Source: Rhynchonema sp. JSB1_4 (lineage: Eukaryota; Nematoda; Chromadorea; Monhysterida; Xyalidae). Taken from it: 64,000 nt of DNA. Shown here one piece after another: positions 49,658-60,124 of the stretch. Position numbers and translations under genes: made by a program. The notes under the pieces are model-generated. The model worked only from the letters and a program-made list of their open reading frames with translations. It was not told where the DNA came from and ran no database searches. How positions within the stretch are numbered: the stretch's first letter is position 1; each line of letters begins with the position of its first letter. The DNA lies in NCBI GenBank assembly GCA_030248065.1, contig JASAMV010005504.1, forward strand, positions 1 through 64,000, read 5' to 3'.

Positions 49658-50332
49658 GGGAGGACTGCTCTAATTACCCATTAGGTTTTTGGTTCCTCCT
49701 ATCTCGCTGTTCCCAATCCGAACGACTTATTGCGCCCAAAAATGAGCTGCACGATTCTTTTGAACAAGGCACCACAAATCCCACCTTGCAACTATCATTT
49801 TGTTGTGCATGATGACACTTCTGGTCTGGGTCAACGCTGCTGTGGCTCTCACAATGCGAAGGTTCCATGGTTCGTTCGTTGATGAGCTTTGACGTTCTTT
49901 TTCCAGGTTTGATTTGTTTCTGAAAAGTGCAAATTCCAAGGGTTTATCAGAAAATCACAGGGCAAGAGCGATAGTTTAGATGGATATTTGTTCACAAGCA
50001 TATCGCACATGTAACCCAATTGAGGGTCTGGTTATGACAGGTCTCTCGGTGACAGCACACAACAAACTTAAAATGGATCCAACACTTTTATACACTATCT
50101 GTGATGTGATTATCCATTGATTTATAGATACCTTAGCAGCGAACAAACTCAACCGTCACTATCACCAGATACAGCAAACCACAAGAATAGCACACGGGCA
50201 CAGTAGAATGGCACATTTTCACCCTAAGAAGTAAGACAGTGAATGCACACGTGATGAGTACCTGAGTAACCGTTCCAACACTTGGTACAAATAACCGAAA
50301 AATTGGCCAGGAAAACAGTGTAAAAAATGAAA
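49658..50332. other. Spacer between the F-box gene and the phosphatase gene
   Basis: I see no supported gene. Frames at 49674-49939 and 50133-50336 are short and lack any domain. This should hold the F-box promoter and the phosphatase 3' UTR, both read on the minus strand. Confidence 0.4.
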
Positions 50333-53300
50333 TCACGGTTTTTCACACAGCTTATGCAAGGGATTCACCCGCGGTACGTCTCTCCCCAAACTCTCATACA
50401 AGTCATGTTTGATAAATCGAAGCAAATAGTCGATTTTGCACAAATACTTGGCGCGAAACGTGACTTCAATTAGATTCGAGGCACAAAACTTTAACTGCGA
50501 AGTCACATCAAGTCCGTTGAGAAGCACGCGAAAATATTGCCCATCAGGCGGTGCGGACGACTGGGTGTCTGCCTTAGTCCGGGTTCGGGTGTCGGCCCAA
50601 AATTCGAACACAAGCCTGGTTCGATAATGAGGTACGTGGCCGCGAAATAGACCAAACACTTGCAACAATGGCACCAAAGTGACGTCATGGCCGGAGAAAA
50701 ATCGCACAATCGATTGATGTTTGATTGAGTGATTGTTGGTGAGCAAGGCATGAATGCTGTCGAGAATCGGTTGCGATTCGATTATTGATTGATTGATTAT
50801 TGACTGAAAATGTTGAATTTGATTATGATTGGTTATTTCTTTTATTTCCATAATCTTGACCACTATGCTTGTTTAAATTTTCAAAAAAATAAGAATATAT
50901 TCTCGAAGACATTGCTGCTCGTGCAGCTCTGCTTACAATCACCATCAGCAAACACATTTTCCGACATAAATTATCAATATCATAAGAACTAAAAAAGAAA
51001 ATGGAAATGTACTTTGGATTGGAATCACGGTATAGAAAAATCGCACAACCAACTTTAGTTTTGCTCAATTCAAATTCGCGCCTCACAATCATGTCATACA
51101 ATTCAGTCATGTCTGTCCATTGGAGGCATTGTTTGTCTGACAGACACGGCAACGGCAGTCGTCTGCAGATGTATTGGCCCCATAAAAAGTCCATCGTTTC
51201 GATCGAATCGCGGATTTCGGGAATCTGAACAGCAAAATTGGCCGCGTTACCTATTCTCTGCCCGTCATATCATGGCCGATGCCAGCATCGAAAATGTGTC
51301 CAAATTAGCAAAACGATATTGGTCACAGTTTGCAATGGAACTGTCATGAATCCGCGTTGATTAGGCTTGACATGAATCTTGCAAAAATTAGAAAAAACTT
51401 ACCTACCTACATTGTGAAACACCAGCGCAATAATATGCGTAAATCTGCGTTTGGAATTAAGATACGCACTTGATGCTTCCGATGATGTAGTACGATAACC
51501 CTTAGGGCGTCACCAAAGTTCGTATCAACATGAATTCACCTTAATATAGTGCATCTGCAGCATTTCCAACCGAGCGCACCAATTATTCGTGTGGCAGTGT
51601 TCTTCCAGATGGTCGGCACGCATTGCGAGTTCAGCTGTCCTCAGCCGTTGTCTCGTCTCAATGCATTGACCACACTGCGAATCGCTGAAACTTGGCTAAT
51701 AGTGCTGTCGTCAACTCAAGTGCCAGAAAAAAACATGTGATTTGACGACTTGATTTGACCACAGTACTATGGGCTCTATCGCCACCGCGTCCGGATGCGG
51801 TCAACGAGATGGATATGGCGATGTCTCGTTCGATACGCATTCACGTCAGCCTGGGGACGCCAGCCACGTCGCTAAATGGTGGTACACGGAAGTGACGGAC
51901 AATCACCAACCCACCATCTGTTCTGGACTGTTGACGATATGGACTGATCCCAATATGCGCCCTCTGAGCCCGACATTTGTCGTTTGACGAGGACGAGGAT
52001 TAATGCATAATTTTCAGTTCTGTTAACATGTCCTGTGATCTGTCCTGATGTCCGTGATCTTTCTCTCTCCTTGGCGCTTTTTGTAGCTTTTATTTGCTGT
52101 GGTTTTGTTATAACCAGTGTTGTAACTATTTTCATTTCCGTAATTGTCCCACCCGGTCTTGTAACTGTGCTTCTATCACTAATTTACGTGCATGGTTTTA
52201 TGCGTCACTGAGAGCAATAAACCAACCACAGTACTATAAGCCTGAAGGTTGTCACACGATGAAGGCATCAAACTTGGCAATCACGGCACTTTGCATTTGG
52301 GATTTACATATTTCAAGGATTGGTGTTCATATTTCGGCGACAGAATCACAACAGAAGTTCGGCGTATAAAACTCGTTGACACGCTGGACCAAATCAGAAC
52401 TGCCAGTAATTCAGGAGATCAGCGCAAGCTTAAAAAGATACCCGCGATCAAAGCCCGACCGGACCCTATCACCAAGTTAATCAGATCATCCTATTGCGCA
52501 CAGATCATTCTCTGACACCTGATAGCATCGACCAGCCAACCAGTGAAACATCAACACACCTGTTCACATCACAGAAATGCTGTTCGGTATATGGCACAAC
52601 ATTGTATTCAACATTGACCATGTCGCGTTGTGTGCTGTTGCGTAACCATCCATACATGAATGCACGTGCCGATTGATAGGCGCGAGGGAACGACGTTGTC
52701 GTCACGTGAATGTGCGGTGCAGTGGGAAAGACTGAACATATATGTGCGGGGTGCCGATAATCTGCGGGGAAGCTACGAATCACAATGTCAATTTGATTAA
52801 AACCACCAACGTTTTTCATATTTGTCTCTCATGAACTGTCCCAGCTGAATGTGTTGCACAGCACCTAGGGGCGTCATCATGCCTGAAAACTGTGACGTAA
52901 ACAACATCAAAACGTGCTATGTTAAAACCAGACCCCGGGGAGCGAGGCGATGAATGAAAAATAAACCAGGATCACAACCATTAGCACAATCCCTGTCGTG
53001 TGGCAGCAAGGATATATTTCGTACAAGTGGCTCTTTGTGCACGTCTGCATAGATGCGTTGAAAAAGTTCGCCAGATGAGCGGAGAACGAAATCTTTGTAT
53101 TCGGAGAAAATGGGCAGCCATTTCGCGTCGCTGGGGTGACTGTAATGAACATAGATTGGTATCGATATCTTTAAAATCGGTCCACAGCCCAGTCCTAGTT
53201 GCGCGACTTTTTCGAGTATTCTGTATTCTACTTGTGCCGCTAAATTTTCCCAATAGTCGAACAAACAGAACGTGACAAGGGCGGTGCTCAGGTAGAATTA

Positions 53301-54445
53301 GTGGTATTGCATCAATGTATCTTGAGCTGTCCTGTATACGAGACATCAAAAGTCCATGATGACAATCCGTCCCGATGATCAACTTCGATGACAGCTGCCA
53401 TTATGGCAGTTTGGAGAATGCACAACAAACTGAAAACGAACCGCAGCGAGCAGTCACTGGTTCGTTTCAGATTTTGATCAGCAGAAGAGGCCGACGAAAG
53501 TATTGGTGATCGTTCACCATGTCTGGTCACAAACACAATCGCTCGGAGTTGGTAGGGCTCATTCGGAGATAGACCTGAAAGACACGGCTCGTATGGTCAC
53601 ATGGTCATAACGACGTTTCTGTGAAATACATTATAAAATCAAATGCTTTATCTCGTGCATTGACGAAACCAAATCTACAAGTACATACAAAGTACTGCAC
53701 AGCAGTGGCGTGGCCGCGGGTTGTGGAGGAGTCTCCCCAGGTACCCTGCCTGCCAAGACCTGGTACACTACCCCCTACCCGCCCCACTCTGGTACCCTAC
53801 CGGCCCCGATTTTTACTCTCAAAATGCCCATTTTTCGGTCCAAAATGCCCAAATTTCGACCGAAAGCCCATAAAAGTGCAAAACATTACGCGCTCCGCGG
53901 ATATACAGTATGTACTTTGTAGCACATAACAATACGCTACCTAAACAAGTTGTATGGTACACAACCCGCCCCGAAAAATCCCCCCAAATGAATCCCCCAA
54001 ATTACAGGTACACTACCCCGTACCCGCCCGGATTTTTCACCTCTGTACCCTACCCGCCCTGCCAAAGTAGCCACAGCACTGCTGCACAGTTAGCAAACCT
54101 TCATTTCCTGTCAGCGCAAATTCGGGGAATTGGCAGTGGTTCAGGAAGACTGCTGGTATGCCATCAGCCGATGGCCAGAAAACTGAAAAAACCTGATCAA
54201 AGATAGACTTCACGCAACAAAAGAACTCAACCTGGTTGGATAATGAAATTCAATCCGATAAGTTCTCCAAGCATCTGCTCCAAAATTGTAAGCAAGATTG
54301 CAGTTGGCACAATAGAAGTTCACTAACCATGCCACAAAAGATAGAGCAGAACACCGAACGCGCACGCCAGCCAGAAGCGCAGACTGCGCAACCAGTGCGA
54401 CAGCATAAAGGGTGCACTGTTTGGCTGGGTGGAGGACGGGAGCAT
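50333..54445 (-). CDS. pxylp1: Golgi histidine phosphatase, 2-phosphoxylose phosphatase-like
   Basis: PXYLP1 removes 2-phosphate from xylose in the glycosaminoglycan linker during proteoglycan synthesis; it is a type II Golgi enzyme. Exons found: 54445-54328, 53574-53442, 53139-52979, 52882-52811, 52731-52541, 51224-51054, 50803-50333; their phases join cleanly to 438 codons (human 480). Seen: a signal-anchor (LRFWLACAFGVLLYLLW, residues 20-37), the catalytic RHGERSPI, MMTPLGAVQHIQLGQFMRD, TSFPRAYQSARAFMYGWL, a Cys pair in LPLPCLSDKQC, and the second catalytic motif GHDVTLVPLL followed by RLVFEFWAD, all matching the family in order. About 40 residues expected between 52541 and 51224 are missing, so one exon is probably undetected. 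Intron 1 contains a hAT-like element. Confidence 0.82.
53703..54081. mobile_element. hAT-like non-autonomous element, TSD CTGCACAG, in phosphatase intron 1
   Basis: The left end CAGTGGCGTGGCC at 53703 pairs with the complement of CAGTGCTGTGGCT ending at 54081. Exact CTGCACAG lies on both sides (53695-53702 and 54082-54089). The 379-bp body is built of TACCCTACCGGCCCC and TACCCGCCC phrases, the AAAATGCCCATTTTTCGG phrase and an ACGCGCTCCGCGG palindrome. It has no open frame of its own. Confidence 0.88.
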
Positions 54446-54956
54446 CAATCGGATGATTGGGTTGTCATGGTCGTATGTTAGCTTTATTCAGTGGTCGGTT
54501 AACCTGATTTTGAAAGGTAAACGTTCACAGAATGGAACATAGTTCCCCCAGGATTGCAGTAACTGTGAGCCAGCACAGATGCATAGCATACATAGCAAAT
54601 ACGGCAACATTACGGCACATGCCCAGAAACGAAACGTTTATACAATGCATCAAAATTATTCAATACTGCATCATGCTTGGTGGACAACTTACAAAACACA
54701 CAGCCAAAACTAGTGCAAAGAGATCGATAACTCGATTAAGGAAACTTTGGTCAAATCGACCATTTATTATGTATCAAATTAAAGCATCCGTTATCATCAG
54801 ATTAAGTGAATGACTAAACAGGAATTAACTTGATGAACGCAAGTGGCAAGAAATGCAAATCGGTGGCGAAAATTATGAGAACAATGCAAAATCAAGAAAT
54901 AAAACTGACAAAATATCAACAGAATAACAAGAAACGAAGCAAAATTGACACTCTCG
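54446..54956. other. Spacer upstream of the phosphatase gene
   Basis: This holds the 5' flank of the minus-strand phosphatase gene (start 54445) and the 3' flank of the next minus-strand gene. A plus-strand frame at 54532-54813 has no recognisable domain. I see nothing else here. Confidence 0.4.
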
Positions 54957-54961
54957 ATTGA

Positions 54962-57900
54962 TCACCAGTCAAAATCCTCGTCGTCCGTGTCAGCTGTGCC
55001 AGGGCGGACTCTAAAAAAATGAAATAGAATTTCTGCTTTCATTATTTTTATAACATTGTAATTGTTTGTTACGGACGGAAATCGTCGTGTTGCTCAAAAC
55101 TGTTGCCTGTTATATAAACTCTATAAAGCAACGTACTTTGCGATCTTCAGTGATTCTTCACTTGATTCTTTTCGTTCGGTCGCGGTCGGCGATGGTTCAA
55201 CAACTGGCTGTGGGGGCTGAAAAATTCGTTGTCATGTTGACCGCTGCAGTGCAATACAACGGTCCAGAACTTTGGGTATTATAACGCTTATGTTCAACCC
55301 CTATTTCGTTCCCTACCTATATGCATTATACACACAACTCAAATTCGCAACACAAACTGTCAAGCATCCTACCTGTTCGTGATGTTTCATGCGCTGTTGC
55401 ATGACCATGTGCATATACTGCTGCATGACCGGATCGATAGCACTCACATCACCCGTGTTCTGACTTCGTTCCACATTGTTGTTCGCTGATTGACCGCTTT
55501 GCGATCGTGCGGGTGCGGTCACGGTTACGGTAGTTGCATTGGTGGTGGTGGTGGTCGTACCCGGTGGCATTACGATCCTCCCACTGCTGCCACTTGCTTG
55601 TTGTTGCTGCGATTCATGTGGTCCAGTGTTAATGATGCTGCTTTGCTGTGGTCTTTGTGCTTGTATACGCTGTCGCCACAGCACGTCCGCATCGAATGCT
55701 GCTGCAATTTAGGATAGATCAAACAAAAGGACTAAAAATGGGAGTGGAACGGCTTACTGACTAACATTAGTCTGACTCGATTATCATTACCACACTGGCA
55801 GGTGTCGTCCTTGGAATAATTCTAACAAGAGTACATGGATGGGTCTGTGGGCTTCAGTCGCATTTGTTTTTGGCCCAAGTCTACCAGACATTCCGATGTA
55901 ATCTTATCTGCATTTATTACTTAAGAATAACAGCGCTGGTATATTCATGCACTAGCTCCTTTGATCGATTTTCTAAGTGTCTGTTGTTTTTTTCGGCAGT
56001 TCTTATTCCAGCACTTGTCTATTTGAAAATTAGTCCGAGCCCCTTTTCTGCGGCTTGATATTGCCACCAGCTTAACCCAATGGATCCACACGCGAGATTG
56101 TGCATTCTGGCAGGCTTCGAGCCGCAACCGACCCAAAACTGTTCAAATGGCACGTGCGTGCAACCGGCCATGGTGGACCAGAATGACATGGACGTCAAAC
56201 GAAACATTGCTCTGCACAGCAACAGCCGACGCGATGCGTGTCACTTGATCGAAATGTACAAGTTCATGCTGCTCGTGCCGATCATGTGCTGCGTGTGTTG
56301 CGTAGGTAATGGCAGCGAACAGCTTTGAGTTTGAGGTCGACTTCTGACTTTGCTTTCGTTGGAATTCATTGGATGTCAAATCAAATGGTTTTTTGTTCAG
56401 TGCCCCATTGCGTGTAGCCTCAACCAGCCACCAATAAGCGACGCATCAAACGCGAAGAAAATTAATTTTTATGCCCGAGCAGTTCCAAACAAAGCAAAGT
56501 TGCAATTTTGCTGCGAGCCATTTCCACTTCTAAAGTAATGCGACATGCACTCTCAATTTGTACTTCAACATGCATGTGTGCTTCTCAGGCAACGGCATCA
56601 ATCTGGTCGTGTTCCGGACGCGTTTCTTCGGCGAGTCACCCTGCATCACATTGCTTCAGGTAACATGGCTGTTGCCAACAAGTGCGTATTTGACAAGCTT
56701 ACATCAATTCAGGCAAAGTCGATCGTCAACGTATGCTTTGCGCTCTCCCTGTGGTTGGACGTTGCACACGCCTGGACCAATCCGGTGGTGACCAACTACG
56801 AAGTGGAAAAATTATTCTGGATAACACGACCGTTCATGCAGGCACTCACCAGCGTCTTTGGCTCTCTGCTGGCGTGGTAGGTCGGAAGTGTATATCGACA
56901 ATTGAAAGCCAACCAATCCAAGAAATCAACAATCCAGCTGCGCAGGTACAATCTGCTGCTGACCATCGCCACTCTGCTCTCCGTCAGCACACCGACCAAA
57001 TTCAACCACTATTTCACCACACGATCGATTCGATGCGCGTTCGTGCTGAGCATCGTGCTCTCTGTCACTTTGCAAGCCGCACTACCCGTAACCAGTCAGG
57101 TTCGTACAGCTTGCGTGGATCTTCATTCAATCAGCTGTTGAGCCACATTCAACAATATGATCAGTTATAATGACGACCAAAACACACCGCCAATTGCGAT
57201 GATCATCGAGTCAAGGTGTGTAAACCTGATCCATTCTTTTAGTTCTACAGCACATCAGTACCGTTGAGGCATTGCCCGGTGATACTGCACGTGTTCACCA
57301 GTCGACAACGACAGGAGCAGTGGGCGAGTAGTTATTGGAGAATCTGGCGTTGGTGCCATGCGCTCTTGTCGATCTTCTTGCCCAATATAGCCATGTTGAT
57401 TGTGACCTGCTTGATTGTGAAGGCGTTCCATGGCATGGTCAGTTCTTTGCTGCCTCGTTGCACAACCCACATGATGCAGCGACCATATTACAAGCGTCAA
57501 TACACGCATTGCAGTCAATGCCCGGCGAAGGTCGTGAGAATCGGCGACGTTGTGTGATACGCATCACTTGGGCCACCACACTCAGTCATGTAGTGTGTGA
57601 AACGCCCGGGCCTGTTGTGTTCGTACTTAGTGCGTTTACGGTACGTTTCGTTGGGCGATAAAATCCTAGCCAACGGTTCAGGTAGCCACAAAGTCAACGT
57701 TGCCAGAGTCGATAAACCAGACCTGATCTCAGCTGTGGTTGACAGTTACTGTTCTTTAGGGCAACAGCAGCGCGACCACAGATGTTGTTATGTGCACCGC
57801 CAGACACGTCGCCAACGCACTGTCTCTCGCCAACATATCGTTATCGTTCTTCATCTATTTCACGTGGAACGATCGTTTCCGCTGTTTGGTTAAAGATCAG

Positions 57901-59535
57901 GTGAAAGGCTGATCAAGCTATTGAGCAATTGGTGCAGTTCAGGTTCCCATTCCCTCCCTTCCAGTTCCGACTGTTGTTCGCGTTCCTACGACGCCGACGA
58001 CCGCCGACAACCAGCATCTACTACAACGCGTCGCCGGTCAGTCGTATGTCAAAGTCGTACTACAGCAGTCCGTCGCAGGTCGGCAAGTCGTCAACATCGC
58101 AGCGAAAGATGCCGATCACGTTCAACGTGTCACGTGTGACCTCGTTGGACCCATCCATGTACACGACCAGCCATGGCGGCGGTCGACCGGACCACCGACA
58201 GCGCAATCCAAGCACCGTGTCAATGATGGTGCCCATCATGTTGACGACCACGTCGACCTACACAGATGACATCGCTGCGTCGACGTCCGTCTGTGACGGG
58301 CATCTGCCGCTGTCGCCGTTGAGTGAAACATCACCAGACGTCAGAGGAAGCGTCAATTCGCTCGACCCGACCATGTACACGCGTCGAACAGTCGACAAGA
58401 ACGTCAATGACGACTGTAGCACGTGTGCCACAGCATCGACTACCGACAAGCGTCAACAAGCGTCGATAGACAACGAAACATCTGCCAGACCCGACAACCA
58501 CAACAATGTGATTTCAACTACCGTAGTCACCATCGAAACGAGGCATCAAAATGATGCGGCTCACTCAGCGTCACCCGGCAGCACCAGCAGAGGCCCAAGA
58601 AAAGAGCGCAACCAGAGCAATGAAATTGTGGATTTGAGTGACATGCTTGATCAGCAACTGCTTGACGACGATCAGGTGGAGGTTTCGATGATCAATTTGG
58701 GTGCCGATTACATTCTGTGCTGGTCGCGTAATGTTTGATTGGGCACATCTTACCTTTCTCACAATCGCTGTTTAGGAAAGAGTACTCGGCCTCTGATACC
58801 ACACTGAAAGTGGGAGTGGATTTTTCTCTATTCTTTGTTGTATATCCCTATTTAGACTGTGACTTTTTCAAGTTCAAGTTTTGTTTCAAAGGTCCACGTT
58901 TTTTTCACGCTTATTCGTGTTTGTATGGTCCTGGGGCAAGGGCAAGGCGCAATAGTCGATGAACAATTCGACTCAAGCGTTTGGATCGCGAAAGCGGACC
59001 TGGCCCCCAATATTCATTCATGGTCCTGCGGAATGCGAAATAAAACTGGCGGAGACAAACTGTCACTGATGCTCTCACATGATGCCAGCAACGAAGGTCA
59101 TTCCGAATACCTTGACGTCGTGACAACTATATCGTGTTCGTGCATGTCCCAGTAAAAATCCGGAGTGGATAACTAACAGTTGAAGGTGCAACGAACACAA
59201 CGGGCACAAACTTCAAAGACAACAGTTGATTGAGCTTCAGGCTCAGCCAATGATTTCTCTGGGTTCCTAGAGAAAGCCGCTGTTTTCGTCGTTCCATCGC
59301 CGCACTCAACGTGTAAACTGACCCACGACCATTTCAAAAACAAACCAGTGCGCACAGGTGACGGCTGCCGTTTGATGGGAGTCGATGTGCCGATCGGTTG
59401 CGTATCATCATGCCCGCTCGTGTCATCATCTTGATGTGGTGATGTTTGCTTCTGTCTCAACGGCAGTACACTGAGAAGAGGTCGAGTCGTGATTGTTGAT
59501 GCCGAACGAATTGCCGACGTTGCTTGCTCGATTGA
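54962..59535 (-). CDS. Unrecognised Gln/Ser/Thr-rich protein, gene hosting a nested GPCR
   Basis: Two minus-strand exons join in phase across a 3.6-kb intron: 59535-59346 (SIEQATSAIRSASTITTRP ... TPIKRQPSPVRT) and 55701-55373 (AAFDADVLWRQRIQAQRPQ, a T-run, then AIDPVMQQYMHMVMQQRMK). A last exon from 55010 either stops quickly (SPPWHS, stop at 54990) in the phase that fits, or, in another phase, encodes the acidic tail GTADTDDEDFDW ending at 54962; which is used cannot be settled. The product is mostly disordered with a short helical Met/Gln segment. No family is recognised, and upstream exons are likely missing. The + strand GPCR gene lies wholly in the large intron. Confidence 0.45.
56080..58738 (+). 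CDS. FMRFamide/peptide-receptor-like 7TM GPCR, eight exons
   Basis: Exons 56080-56305, 56589-56659, 56713-56876, 56946-57099, 57243-57437, 57515-57640, 57760-57900 and 57938-58738 join to 625 codons. Residues 1-58 are extracellular, with glycosylation sites NCS and NGT. TM1 ends with the GN motif (VGNGINLVVF); TM3 about 136-160, TM4 about 178-197, TM5 about 236-262, TM6 with VVCETPGPVVFV, and TM7 with NISLSFFIYFTWNDRFR, the variant of NPxxY typical of invertebrate FMRFamide-type receptors. Oddly, TM3 lacks the E/DRY arginine (TIATLLSVSTP) and the conserved Cys before TM3, although ECL2 has a Cys (LRHCP). The roughly 260-residue tail is Ser/Thr-rich. The last exon may instead start at 57965. 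The ligand cannot be inferred. Confidence 0.82.
59039..59044 (+). terminator. Possible poly(A) signal of the GPCR gene
   Basis: AATAAA lies about 300 bp after the GPCR stop codon at 58738. It is the first such hexamer seen on the + strand downstream. Assignment is by position only. Confidence 0.3.
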
Positions 59536-59539
59536 CTGA

Positions 59540-60124
59540 AAAAAGCAGACATTTTTTTATCAAAATACCACACTGTGTCCACACTGAACCTCAAAATTAT
59601 TATCACTCGCAAAATTTCTTGTGTACACAATGGGACAAAACTCTCGAAAGCGCAACCGCCACCCGAGGGTTGCTGCGCCCCCAACGACGATGATGATAAC
59701 ATCCAGCTGGATGATCTCAGATTACGTGAACAGCAGCGTTGTTCAACGCACGCACGTTTCGGTAATAAAAGGGAATTTACGCAACGGTGGAGAGTGGAGG
59801 GTGGAGAGCCTCACATATGTCAAATACACTGCTGCGCAATCGCCCCGGCAATGGTGGCGCTTTCGAGAATTTAGGCCATTCACACTTGGTGACCGGTCAG
59901 ATCAGTGTCACGTGACTTCTTGTGCAAAGTGCTTCATTTTGTTCCCACAATGGGATCTCAAACCACAAAGGCTCTGAAAGTCACATCATTTCTTTATTTC
60001 GAGATCCACTCCACAGATTGATCGTCGGTTCCTGCCACTGTGACTTGTGACATTGTGACTAACAACAACGATGACATCATTGCCCCAAGAAGGGCCCGTT
60101 ACCAAACCCGAACCGATAGCCAAT
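59540..60124. other. Region between the Q-rich gene exon and the coiled-coil gene end
   Basis: Frames on both strands overlap here (plus 59575-59874 with NDDDDNIQLDDLRLREQQR; minus 59702-59640 with SSSLGAQQPSGGG). Either could be an exon, but I could not link one to a neighbour with matching phase. The minus strand also holds a short frame ending VEWISK-stop near 60000 that could be an alternative last exon of the coiled-coil gene. Confidence 0.3.
59993..59998 (-). terminator. Possible poly(A) signal of the coiled-coil gene
   Basis: On the minus strand AATAAA lies about 130 nt beyond the stop codon at 60125. It is placed as expected for a compact 3' UTR. Positional evidence only. Confidence 0.35.

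Noticed and set aside
52249..52515. Plus-strand frame DEGIKLGNHGTLHLGFTYF... inside the phosphatase intron
   Set aside because: The composition looks protein-like, but I found no matching neighbour exon or family; not enough to call a gene.
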